Assembly: GCA_019240475.1 (NCBI GenBank) | Contig: JAFAYI010000026.1 | Span: 186,001 to 250,000 of the forward strand | Origin: Acidobacteriaceae bacterium | GTDB taxonomy: Bacteria; Acidobacteriota; Terriglobia; Bryobacterales; Bryobacteraceae | DNA: 64,000 nucleotides | Direction of reading: 5' to 3' | Part shown: positions 1 to 8,648 of the stretch, piece after piece | How positions within the stretch are numbered: the first letter of the stretch is position 1 | How the letters are laid out: each line of letters begins with the position of its first letter | Program-made: the position numbers and the translations under genes | The notes under the pieces: model-generated | Database searches by the model: none | Seen by the model: only the letters and a program-made list of their open reading frames with translations | Told to the model about the DNA's origin: nothing

Positions 1-390
1 ACGCGGACCGGGCCGCCGCTAGAGGCGCTGCCAATGGGGAACGGCGCAGGCGCTTCCAAGCAGCCAATCAAGTCGATCATTCCCACCTGCTGGCTGAACA
101 CACCCATGAGCGTTTCGAGTTTTACCTCCGACGGTCTGGCTTCGCTGGTTGGCAAGTATTCGGATCTCACCTGGCGCTACCGCACGCCGAAACGCCATCC
201 GGTCCAACTGCCGTATGCTGTGGGACGCCGTACGTTCGCCGAACTCCTGTTGGGACTCGCGAAGGGAGAGTTAGAATTCCAGGGACGCGGCGCCCCGCCC
301 CAACCTCGGAGCATAAAGGTTGCTCTTTCGTCCGAATCCGAGAAGCGGTTCGTTCGCGAAACAACTGCATGGGATTTACGCGGGGAATAA
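1..390 (+). CDS. C-terminal part of an unidentified protein, truncated by the window edge
   Basis: The reading frame is open from the first base to a TAA at 388-390, giving at least 129 residues with no in-frame stop, so the gene most likely begins outside the window. An internal ATG at 34 is a possible but unconvincing start, because the frame upstream of it is also open. The visible part is basic and mixed in composition, with no membrane segment, signal or motif that I recognise. It ends 4 nt before the start of the giant KaiC-type ATPase gene, so the two are almost certainly co-transcribed and translationally close. Its function is unknown. It may be the partner or upstream component of the ATPase. 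Codon use with G/C-ending codons supports real coding sequence. Confidence 0.6.
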   Translation, partial: TRTGPPLEALPMGNGAGASKQPIKSIIPTCWLNTPMSVSSFTSDGLASLVGKYSDLTWRYRTPKRHPVQLPYAVGRRTFAELLLGLAKGELEFQGRGAPPQPRSIKVALSSESEKRFVRETTAWDLRGE

Positions 391-394
391 AGAG

Positions 395-3300
395 ATGAAT
401 GGGATCCCTTCCAAACCTTCTATTTGTTTCGGCGTTCCGTCCCTCGACGACTTATTCGGGACTTTCAGCCTCTCCCACCGCGCCTATGGAGTTCCGGTAG
501 AGGGAGACGAACAAACCAATCTCACACTCGTTGGACCGGATGGCTCAGGGAAGTCGCTGCTCGCCTTTCACCTCGCCTCTCGCTATGCGGCCGACTCGTT
601 TTCCCGCGCCAAGGACGCACTTTCCCGCGCCAAGAAGGATACGAAGGCCAGCCCAGCGCTTTTTCTCCCGATCGTTCTTTACATTTCGACGGACCTCACT
701 CTTGCAAAAGCCAGAAAGACGTGGAAGGCGTTCCGGCTCGATCGTCCGAACCTGCGAGAAATTCCGTTCCATCACGGAACCGTGAAGAGCGAGTCCGATC
801 TGCAGGTGAACGCCGAAGATGTAAATCTTCCTGTTCCACTCATTTCGTTGGACCCGACTCACCAGGAGCCGCCGCCCAGTGAAGATCCGCCCCCGAGTAG
901 CAAGACGGCGGCGAACAAGCAATCTCAAACCGATAAAGAGGCCGAAAACGGCGAGGCGAACGGCGAGAAATCGCAGAGTCTGGCCGAATATATCATCGAA
1001 TGCGGCGAACCAAGAACGGATATTTCGGTGGGTTTCATAGACCTGATCCGGCATCCGGTGGGCGATCTGTGGTCGTTCGCGACGCGGCTCTTGGCGTCCT
1101 TGCCGGCGAAAAATCCTGAACAGCATCTGGTGATTGTCGACAATGTCGACGGCTTTGAGGTGCTCATGGGTGAAGTGAACGCGTACGGCGACCGTTCCTC
1201 GCCGCGGGCGCGGATCATGCAAGTAGTAAGGGCGGCCGCCGGCAGGGCGCACCTGGCGTTCGTCTCCGAAGAGGGCGGATCGGGCGCGACGCCGTTGCGC
1301 GATATTTCCGACGTGGTTGTGCGGCTTCGTATCCAGGAAGAGTCCGGCTACCGCTACCGTTCCATTGAAATCGAAAAGGCGCGGGCGCAGGCCATACACC
1401 GGGGCGATCACTATTTCATGATCCGAACCGGCAGCGGCTCGACCACCGGTACGCAGGAAAACCCGGATGAGCCGCGAACGGCGAACGCGTACCTCCAGGT
1501 CATCACCTCCATCAACACTCTGAGCCGCCGCAGCATGAATGAACCCGCGGTTCTCATACCGGGACCGGCTATCAACCGCACGAAACGGGCAGGATTCGGG
1601 CTGGAGGCTTTGGACGAACTCTGCGGCGCCGGTCTGGAAACCGACAGTGGACCGTTGAAGAATGACACGGAGGGGCTTCAGTACGGAAGTCTCACGGCGA
1701 TTCTGGGCGATTCGAACACCCATAAGACCCCGCTGGCGGAAAGATTTCTATTACGGGGCTTTGAGTTGTTCGCGCAAAATCTGAACACCCTGTACAAGGA
1801 TTCGCGCGTACGGCCGGGGCCGGAAAGCGAGCTGCAAAAACTTGTAGACGCGATTGCGCCCCCAAAACCTTCCGCGGAACCTCAGCCGGACGAGTCCGCG
1901 CCGGAATCCAAAGAAAAATTTCAAAAGCAGTTGCAATCGGCCTTCGATGCTTCCGACAGACAAATTGGTTTTCTCAGCCTCTTGTTGCTGTCGGGCAAGA
2001 CCGGGTCGGAACCAAATTGGGGGCCCGGCGAGATCGAACGCGAGATCGAAAAATCGCTTAGCGAACAGAAATTAACCAGCTCCTTGGCCTTCATTACTGG
2101 GCGATGGGCAGCGCGCATCCTGAAGAATCGTCTCAAAGACCAGCTAGATCTCGTGGATCGACAGTTAGAAAGGGACTTGGTGCGCGCCTGTTTGCCCGAC
2201 CCTATTTTCGACGGCGAATTCGCTGACCTGCTGACCTCGGGGCAGGGGGTCACGTGCCAACAATATGTCGCTGCGGCGATTCGGATTTGGCTGACGGATT
2301 TCAAGGCCGGACATTATGAGCACCATTCGCCCGCGGTGGCCGTTCAGTACGAGATTCGACATGAATATATGATGACGAAGGCCGAAAGGGCCGCGCTTGT
2401 GAGGAAAGTGATCGGCGCCCGGCCTAAGCCGCGCGGTGCGGCTGCGGCCGCCCCGGCCACAATCGACACAAGCTCTTCGCCTATCAACACGCTGGACGAT
2501 GAACTGCAGGAGCAAGCGCGGAACAACGAAAAACTCTGGAAGAGCGACAGTGCGCTCAAGTTCCTTCAAATACGGTTTCCCGGAAGCTGTGATTATCTTA
2601 CAGCGGAGCAGCGCAGGACCTTAACCGGCGCCTTCAATGCGGAGTTCTTGCTCGATGGCGAAACCTTAACTCGGCTGTTTGTTGGAGCGGCGATTCGCAA
2701 TGTCGATTCATATGGCCCGAACCAAGGAGAGTTGAAGGAATGGCTGCGTAGGCTCGATCTGTGGAGCGAGGATACGCCAAGCTCGATCCAGTCGTTCGGG
2801 GGAAAACTGATCAACTTCGCCAGCGCCGCGACCCGGCCCGATCGGGCCGCTATTTACGAACTCGTGAAGTACCTGAACCCTCCGAAGACTCAACACGCTG
2901 ACTGGAGATCTGTTCTACGGCAATCGGTTCCGCATTTACCCGATTATCAAAAACTGCAAGCGGACTGGCCCGAGGAATTCGCGAGTTGGCTGTTTGAGTT
3001 CAGTCCAAATACGCATCCTTATGCTTTCAACAATGGAAAGCAATCGCTCAAAATCGAGTTGCAAGCATTGGCGGGAAAGCACGAAGAGAGAGACTCGCTC
3101 AGTCGGCCGACGTTCTGTTCGGCCATGGTGGCGGCGGTTCTTCAGATGGTGCGGCTCGGCAAGTTATCGTTCAAGGGACACCTGGATGACGAGCTACGGG
3201 CGCGGCGTCTGGCGACAGAAAACCTTCAACATTTGCATGCTTGGGTGGAAACTTACCTTCCGTGGGAAAACAAGGATCAAGAATCGGAATGCGGGCGTGC

Positions 3301-6004
3301 ATTTAGAAACTTCTGTTCATTTACCAAGGGTCGCGAATTAAAAGCTGACCATGTCATCGAATTCGTAAAAGCTATCTGTAAGCGGCGCCGGCTCGATATC
3401 GACCTGAGCAAGGATGACCTCCTGTCCGCCAAGCGTCTGCAAGTCTGCCGGCTCCTGCTGGAGGCTGCGGCGCGCCGCGGGCTTTGCGACGGACCCGCGA
3501 TTCTGATCAGCACGAACGACACGCGCTGGCAGTTATTCAAGGAAAAGTATGTGCGCTGGCTGGAGCGATTTCTCGTTCGGGAGAAATATAGCGAAAGGAA
3601 CGCTGCGGAATTCAAGCTGCTGGCCGAGGACCACCTGCGCGAATGGCTGATCATACGCCGTCTGGAGGTCCATTATTTGGGCACCCCGACGCTTGCTGCC
3701 ATCATCCGCCGCTGCGAGATCACTGCTCAAGGGCTTATATTCGCCACGCCTCCCACCTCCGACCAGAACTTCGAAAAAAGATACGCTTGGATGGCGGACA
3801 TCAACCTGCGCCGGACGCGCTCATGGTGCATTCGACTGGCCATCGACGGATTAACATCGCTTCGAAATACCCATCGAAATGTAGAGGAGGATCGGCTCTT
3901 CCTCCCTTCCCTCCGCTTCTCGATTGGGTGGGAAAACCTGACCGGCATAGTCGTCGTTTCCCAGTCAGGCCGGCCGGACAGCACCGGCGCGGACCGCTTC
4001 GAACGGGAAGCGATCGATCTTTTTCTGAATCAGATCCGTACCTGGCGCGTTCGTTTCTATGGTGAACTCAGGGTGGCCGTTACAACGCTTCCGCCCTCGC
4101 CCGAGCAAAGCAGCGCGCGCATTCGGGAGATTTCCACCGGCGCCGACGGCGAACTTCAGATCAACCCGCATTTCGAGCAGTACAAAGGGCTTGAAACGGA
4201 CCAGCCGGAGCGAGTCGGCTTAGAGGTCCGCTTGATAGGCGACAGCCCCGTCTGGCAGGCCTATCGAAGTGAGCTCAACGAGGTGTTGGCGGATGTGTTC
4301 GAGCCCGCCGAACAGGCCAAACAGTCGAAGCAGATCGTGCTGGCCGAAAAAACGCAAGGCTGGACGGAGAAACTTCGCGATTTCGCCAGGCTGCACCGTG
4401 GAACCCATCTCGACCACACGTTGATTCTGCAAGTGGATGAGTTCTGGGGTTTCCAGCGCTCGGAGGCTCTTCGGAACGAGTACCGCTTTTTCAACGCAAC
4501 CTGCAGCAGCGAGCAGCGAGGCTATGGAAATGACCCGCTCCAGATGTTTCAAGCGACTTTGGCCGATCCAGAGCCCGTCTCGGCCTCGCGCAGGCATCAG
4601 AATTTCCTTTGGAACGGCTTCTACCGGACCGATGAAGACGAACCATGGACTCCGGCGGAGCGGCAGCACGTCGACCGCGTTCCCTTCTTGTGGGACTTCG
4701 GGTTCTTGCTTTGCAATCGCGAGGCCTGGGAGGCCGCCAAGCAGGAGTCCTTGCGGGTCCTGAAGACCAAGCACTCTCCAGTGGATCGGGACGAGCCATT
4801 TACCGTCAATGACGTATGGAGCAGCTTTGAAAAGATTCCGGCCGTGAAAACGAGCGACCCCAAATTAGCCGGCAAGGACTTGGCGCAGGCCCGCTCCTGG
4901 CGGCTCTTTATGGAAGCAGCGGCTCTAACCGCGTCTCATCACGCCTTGAGCACCGCCGGGCCGAGTCCCGCATTCGACCTCGCCGTTCGAAACGGAGAAT
5001 CTCTTTCTTGCCTCATTCTCGAGATTTGGGCTTCAGAGGTATACAGAAAATTCGAGCGGCGCTCTGAGGATCTGGAGGAGCCTTATTTTGCCCGCTTCAC
5101 GAAACGTTCCTGGGCGCCCGCGCTGACGCGCGGCTTGATTGGTCTGATAGCGGAGCCCGAGTCCAAGGGCGACTTGAAGCGAATCTATGGTAGAGCCATG
5201 GCGGCCGGACGTCTTCCCGAGTTGGCTCGCCACTCGCTCGAATTCTTCAAGGCGCTGCTGCTGATAAGTGAAGCCCTCGACATCGCTTCTTTTGTCGACG
5301 TAAAGCATTCTTTGAAGTTGGAGTCCCGCGCGGTCCACGTTGAGGCCGTCGCCGCGCGCCATTGGTATGGCACGGCTTGCGAGTTTTTCGAGACCTCGGC
5401 GAGTGCGGATCGTTTTATCCCGATGCGCCTGCCAGGGCATTTCAGCGTGCGAGGCGATTGGTTCCTCGCCGTTGCCAAGGGAAGCCGTTCCAGCTTATTA
5501 GCGGATCGTGCGCTGGACCTGCTCTCCAGCCGGCGCGGGAATTTCGATCGGCTGCGCCTGGGCCTGGGATTGCCGGTGCGAGATGTCGCCCCGATAACCG
5601 ATGCCAACCCGCAGACTCGCCTCACTGCGAATCTCCAAAATGGGCACAGAGACTGGGTGCTTTACAAAGATTTGCTCGCGCTCGGCGCCAATGAGGACCA
5701 AACCGACAATTTCCATTGGCTATGGCGGTCAAGCCTCGGCGACTATGACGCCCAGGACCGCGCCTTTCAGCAAGGCCTCCTGCTGCTCTTAAATTGGTGG
5801 AAGAACTTGAGAGTTGACCGTGTGCCCGATTGGAAAGGCGGGTTCGCGCTCTACGACGCAATTGATCGCTATCAGGTCGCAAGCGATCCCGGCGAGAGAC
5901 GAGACATATTCGACAAACACTTCGCGGTGAACAGCCTCTGGCAATTTCCCGAAGTCTGCGATGAGCTCGTGCGAACCTTGAAACGGGCGACCCCGCGTCG
6001 ATGA
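395..6004 (+). CDS. Giant protein with two KaiC/RecA-like ATPase modules and a solute-binding-protein-like C-terminal region
   Basis: This 1869-residue protein is read from ATG 395, which follows a GGGGAA ribosome site and lies 4 nt after the previous stop. The open frame reaches back to 320 but would overlap the upstream gene. Residues 12-345 form a KaiC-type ATPase: a GVPSLDDLFG entry motif, Walker A GPDGSGKS at 47-54, Walker B LVIVDN near 245-250, and a KaiC-like IEIEKARAQ...RGDHYFMI ending near 325-343. A low-complexity Pro/Glu/Lys insert lies at about 155-195. A second module starts at 400 (GFGLEALDEL) but its Walker A is degenerate (GDSNTHKT at 438-445). The middle is mostly helical and unassigned. 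About 1180-1780 has solute-binding-protein-like traits: VPFLWDFGFLL near 1428 and SVRGDWFLAVAKGSRS...LGLGLPVRD near 1683-1730. There is no signal peptide, so it is probably cytoplasmic. Its function is unknown. The ATPase call is firm; the binding-protein call is inference from motif pattern. Confidence 0.8.
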   Translation: MNGIPSKPSICFGVPSLDDLFGTFSLSHRAYGVPVEGDEQTNLTLVGPDGSGKSLLAFHLASRYAADSFSRAKDALSRAKKDTKASPALFLPIVLYISTDLTLAKARKTWKAFRLDRPNLREIPFHHGTVKSESDLQVNAEDVNLPVPLISLDPTHQEPPPSEDPPPSSKTAANKQSQTDKEAENGEANGEKSQSLAEYIIECGEPRTDISVGFIDLIRHPVGDLWSFATRLLASLPAKNPEQHLVIVDNVDGFEVLMGEVNAYGDRSSPRARIMQVVRAAAGRAHLAFVSEEGGSGATPLRDISDVVVRLRIQEESGYRYRSIEIEKARAQAIHRGDHYFMIRTGSGSTTGTQENPDEPRTANAYLQVITSINTLSRRSMNEPAVLIPGPAINRTKRAGFGLEALDELCGAGLETDSGPLKNDTEGLQYGSLTAILGDSNTHKTPLAERFLLRGFELFAQNLNTLYKDSRVRPGPESELQKLVDAIAPPKPSAEPQPDESAPESKEKFQKQLQSAFDASDRQIGFLSLLLLSGKTGSEPNWGPGEIEREIEKSLSEQKLTSSLAFITGRWAARILKNRLKDQLDLVDRQLERDLVRACLPDPIFDGEFADLLTSGQGVTCQQYVAAAIRIWLTDFKAGHYEHHSPAVAVQYEIRHEYMMTKAERAALVRKVIGARPKPRGAAAAAPATIDTSSSPINTLDDELQEQARNNEKLWKSDSALKFLQIRFPGSCDYLTAEQRRTLTGAFNAEFLLDGETLTRLFVGAAIRNVDSYGPNQGELKEWLRRLDLWSEDTPSSIQSFGGKLINFASAATRPDRAAIYELVKYLNPPKTQHADWRSVLRQSVPHLPDYQKLQADWPEEFASWLFEFSPNTHPYAFNNGKQSLKIELQALAGKHEERDSLSRPTFCSAMVAAVLQMVRLGKLSFKGHLDDELRARRLATENLQHLHAWVETYLPWENKDQESECGRAFRNFCSFTKGRELKADHVIEFVKAICKRRRLDIDLSKDDLLSAKRLQVCRLLLEAAARRGLCDGPAILISTNDTRWQLFKEKYVRWLERFLVREKYSERNAAEFKLLAEDHLREWLIIRRLEVHYLGTPTLAAIIRRCEITAQGLIFATPPTSDQNFEKRYAWMADINLRRTRSWCIRLAIDGLTSLRNTHRNVEEDRLFLPSLRFSIGWENLTGIVVVSQSGRPDSTGADRFEREAIDLFLNQIRTWRVRFYGELRVAVTTLPPSPEQSSARIREISTGADGELQINPHFEQYKGLETDQPERVGLEVRLIGDSPVWQAYRSELNEVLADVFEPAEQAKQSKQIVLAEKTQGWTEKLRDFARLHRGTHLDHTLILQVDEFWGFQRSEALRNEYRFFNATCSSEQRGYGNDPLQMFQATLADPEPVSASRRHQNFLWNGFYRTDEDEPWTPAERQHVDRVPFLWDFGFLLCNREAWEAAKQESLRVLKTKHSPVDRDEPFTVNDVWSSFEKIPAVKTSDPKLAGKDLAQARSWRLFMEAAALTASHHALSTAGPSPAFDLAVRNGESLSCLILEIWASEVYRKFERRSEDLEEPYFARFTKRSWAPALTRGLIGLIAEPESKGDLKRIYGRAMAAGRLPELARHSLEFFKALLLISEALDIASFVDVKHSLKLESRAVHVEAVAARHWYGTACEFFETSASADRFIPMRLPGHFSVRGDWFLAVAKGSRSSLLADRALDLLSSRRGNFDRLRLGLGLPVRDVAPITDANPQTRLTANLQNGHRDWVLYKDLLALGANEDQTDNFHWLWRSSLGDYDAQDRAFQQGLLLLLNWWKNLRVDRVPDWKGGFALYDAIDRYQVASDPGERRDIFDKHFAVNSLWQFPEVCDELVRTLKRATPRR

Positions 6005-6224
6005 GCGACCATACGTTTTCGATGTCGCTTGGCGCCGGCCCGGCTTCCCGCCCGCACTGACACTCCCGTGGCTTCCTTCAGCTCCGCAAGCGATCTGGCG
6101 AGCGCGCTCAAACGTGCGGCGGCCCCGCGCCACGCCTTCAAGGTGAGACCGCGAGGCGCGCTTGTCTCCATGGGTGGCGGCCGTGGACCGCGAAGGAGCC
6201 GGAAGGGGCTACGATCAAGGTGAG

Positions 6225-6755
6225 ATGACGCTGAAGCTCAAACGCACGCCGGGGCTGTACCTGGTGGGTTTCATGGCAGCCGGGAAAACCACCGTGGGGC
6301 GATCCCTCGCCGACGAACTGGGGTGGTGTTTTGTCGACGTCGATGAGGAAATAGAGACAGGCCAAAGAACCAGCATTGCGGAAATTTTCCGGGAGCGCGG
6401 CGAGAACTACTTCCGCGACCTGGAAACCGAGACGATCCGGCGGCGCGTCTCCCTCATTGAGGCGGGCGATCCCTGCGTGATGGCGCTCGGCGGCGGAGCG
6501 TTCGTGCAGCCCAGGAACTGGGAGCTGATCCAGAATAACGGCGTAACCGTGTGGCTCGATTGCGAGCTCGAAACCGTGCGCAAACGCCTCGGCGACGACA
6601 CAACACGCCCGCTCGCCGACGACCGTGGCAGTGCGCTGACGCAGTTGTTCGTAGATCGCCGGCCGCTGTATGCGCGGGCGGACTTTCGAATTGAAGTGGA
6701 CACGGCGGAAGTTTGCGATATCGTGCGGAAGATTCTGCGGCTGCCCATTTTCTAG
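6225..6755 (+). CDS. aroK: Shikimate kinase
   Basis: A cytosolic 176-residue enzyme that phosphorylates shikimate at the 3-hydroxyl using ATP in the chorismate pathway. Walker A GFMAAGKT is at residues 15-22, the shikimate-binding DVDEEIE is at about 38-44, the RGENYFRDLE segment is near 58-67, the GGG substrate loop is at 89-91, and the adenine-lid arginine is in the TRPL segment. Length is normal for the family. I chose ATG 6225 because AAGGTGAG precedes it directly. An upstream in-frame ATG at 6162 would add 21 residues that match nothing in the family. It is followed after 3 nt by the glycerate kinase gene, so the two probably share a transcript. The family includes gluconate and other small-molecule kinases, but the GGG and RPL signatures favour shikimate. 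Confidence 0.9.
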   Translation: MTLKLKRTPGLYLVGFMAAGKTTVGRSLADELGWCFVDVDEEIETGQRTSIAEIFRERGENYFRDLETETIRRRVSLIEAGDPCVMALGGGAFVQPRNWELIQNNGVTVWLDCELETVRKRLGDDTTRPLADDRGSALTQLFVDRRPLYARADFRIEVDTAEVCDIVRKILRLPIF

Positions 6756-6758
6756 GCC

Positions 6759-8102
6759 GTGAGAAGCGCGGAGATAAAGCTTCGGCGAGATGCGCTTGCG
6801 ATATTTCGTGCGGCGCTCCATGCGGCGGAGGCTGGCAACGCGGTACGGAGGCATCTGTCGATTTCGCGCGGCCGCTTAAAGGTGAACCGCGTATCGCTGC
6901 CGCTGAAGGCTTTCGACCGGGTGTTCCTGGTTGCAGTTGGAAAAGCCGCGGTGGAAATGGGGGCGGCGGTTCACTCCATCCTCGGGATGCGTCTGTCGGG
7001 CGGGATCGCGGTCACCAAACACGCTCCGCGAAAACCTACGCTGCCCGCGATTCAAGTCATCGAAGCCGAGCACCCGATTCCGGGGCGGGCGGGGTTCCAG
7101 GCCGCTTCCAAGATACTGGAGCTGCTCGCCGAATTGAACGCCCGCGACCTGTTGATCGTCGCGGTCTCCGGCGGCGCATCGGCGCTGCTCCCCGCCCCGG
7201 CTGAACCCGTCACGTTAGAAGCCAAGCAGGGCGCCACGGATCTTCTGTTACGGGCCGGCGCCGATATCGGCGAGTTGAACGCGATTCGGAAACATTTGTC
7301 CCTCTTGAAAGGCGGCCGGCTGGCGGCGCGGGCCTATCCGGCAACAGTAGTCGGGCTGATTCTTTCCGATGTGATCGGCGATCGGTTGGACACTATCGGC
7401 AGCGGGCTGACGGCGCCCGACGATTCGACGTTTCAGGATGCGTTGCGAGTGATCGGGAAGTTCGCTTTGCAGCGCCAGCTACCCACGGTTGTACGCCGCC
7501 GCTTGGAAAGTGGCGCGCGCGGCGAGATCGCGGAGACTCCGAAAAGCGGCGACCCGATCTTCGAGAACGTGCACAACATCGTGGTGGGCAGTAATCGGCT
7601 CGCGCTCGAAGCAGCGGCTCGGCAAGCAAGATCGCTGGGATATCGGCCCTTGATTCTTTCAACCAGCATGCAAGGCGAGGCCCGCGAAGCGGCGCGGGTA
7701 CACGCGGAAATCTTGAACGAAGTTGTGAGATCGGGAAATCCGGCTCGGGGGCCGGTATGCATCCTTTCGGGCGGAGAGACAACCGTAACGGTTCGCGGGG
7801 ATGGAACCGGCGGCCGCAATCAGGAATTCGCGCTCGCCGCCGCGCTAGGGATTGATGGGCTTCGGAATGCGCTGGTGCTGAGCGCGGGAACCGATGGGAC
7901 CGACGGCCCCACGGATGCGGCCGGGGCCATCGCGACGGGCAGCACGATCGAGCGCGCGCTGCGGTTGGGACTGGATGCGCGCGATTACTTGCGGGAAAAC
8001 GACTCGCATCCTTTTTTCAATGCACTGGGCGATCTCATCCGAACAGGGCCAACCGGGACCAATGTGATGGACGTTCACATGCTGCTCGCCGCGCGTTCAT
8101 AG
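6759..8102 (+). CDS. Glycerate 2-kinase (MOFRL family)
   Basis: This 447-residue protein belongs to the class II glycerate kinase family, which converts D-glycerate to 2-phosphoglycerate with ATP. The N-terminal domain carries VAVGKAA and VAVSGGASALLPAPAEP. It is followed by the conserved GADIGELNAIRKHLS...KGGRLA region, LILSDVIGD, and the C-terminal MOFRL domain with LSGGETTVTV...GGRNQEFALAAA and SAGTDGTDGPTDAAGA. The start is GTG 6759, 3 nt after the aroK stop. No strong ribosome site is visible, so coupling to aroK translation is likely. The gene could feed serine-cycle or hexuronate-derived glycerate into lower glycolysis. Its 3' end overlaps the convergent rsmD by 28 nt. Confidence 0.88.
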   Translation: MRSAEIKLRRDALAIFRAALHAAEAGNAVRRHLSISRGRLKVNRVSLPLKAFDRVFLVAVGKAAVEMGAAVHSILGMRLSGGIAVTKHAPRKPTLPAIQVIEAEHPIPGRAGFQAASKILELLAELNARDLLIVAVSGGASALLPAPAEPVTLEAKQGATDLLLRAGADIGELNAIRKHLSLLKGGRLAARAYPATVVGLILSDVIGDRLDTIGSGLTAPDDSTFQDALRVIGKFALQRQLPTVVRRRLESGARGEIAETPKSGDPIFENVHNIVVGSNRLALEAAARQARSLGYRPLILSTSMQGEAREAARVHAEILNEVVRSGNPARGPVCILSGGETTVTVRGDGTGGRNQEFALAAALGIDGLRNALVLSAGTDGTDGPTDAAGAIATGSTIERALRLGLDARDYLRENDSHPFFNALGDLIRTGPTGTNVMDVHMLLAARS

Positions 8103-8614
8103 AAGGTGAGGGAATTATCGCCCTGCTTGAGCGCGCGGGCTTTTTTAAGCTCGCCGTAGTGTTCTTCGAGCGTGAGGCGCGACGAATGCTGCGCGATCGC
8201 GAGCGTACAGGACGTAAGGGCAAGCGCCGGGAGCGAAACGGCGTACTCGCCCGTCTGATCGTAGGGCGGATCGATGAAGCCGATTTCGGGCGCGTGTTGG
8301 GGGATCAGCACGGCGGCGCTTCCCCGTAGCACCGTGGCTTCGCCGGCAATGGAGAGCGAGCGCAGGTTCTCGCGAAGAACGGCGAGCGCCGCGGCGTTGC
8401 GCTCGATGAAGATGACGTGCTTCGCGCCTCGGCTGAGAGCTTCGATGCCAACCGCGCCACTGCCGGCATATGCGTCCAAAAAAACGGCGTCGGGAAGGCG
8501 CGGCGCGAGAATCGAAAACAGCGATTCGCGCAGTCTGTCTGGCGTGGGCCGCACCAATAGTCCCGGCGCGCTCTTCAGCAGGCGGCGCCGAAAACGACCG
8601 GCAATCACTCTCAC
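8075..8614 (-). CDS. rsmD: 16S rRNA (guanine-966-N2) methyltransferase
   Basis: Read from GTG 8614 this is a 179-residue SAM-dependent methyltransferase that modifies G966 of 16S rRNA during 30S assembly. The family start VIAGRFRRRLL is followed by RPTPDRLRESLFSIL, SAM motif I FLDAYAGSGAVGIEALSRGA, acidic IFIERN, and the catalytic DPPY (IDPPYDQTG). The frame is open further upstream into recG, but homologous proteins start at this VRVIAGRF position, and a GGGAG sits about 12 nt upstream. The gene follows recG by about 35 nt on the same strand, so recG-rsmD is likely an operon. Its end overlaps the glycerate kinase 3' end. Confidence 0.88.
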   Translation of the reverse strand: MRVIAGRFRRRLLKSAPGLLVRPTPDRLRESLFSILAPRLPDAVFLDAYAGSGAVGIEALSRGAKHVIFIERNAAALAVLRENLRSLSIAGEATVLRGSAAVLIPQHAPEIGFIDPPYDQTGEYAVSLPALALTSCTLAIAQHSSRLTLEEHYGELKKARALKQGDNSLTFYERAASSM

Positions 8615-8648
8615 TGCGCTACTACTCCCGTCTCGGCCGGCTCCATTT

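Noticed and set aside
545..1723. Long minus-strand frame opposite the giant ATPase gene
   Set aside because: Arg-rich shadow of the well-supported plus-strand KaiC-type gene; no ribosome site or family resemblance.
6005..6224. Possible small gene between the giant ATPase gene and aroK
   Set aside because: Short frames on both strands are Ala/Arg-rich without ribosome sites; no supportable gene.
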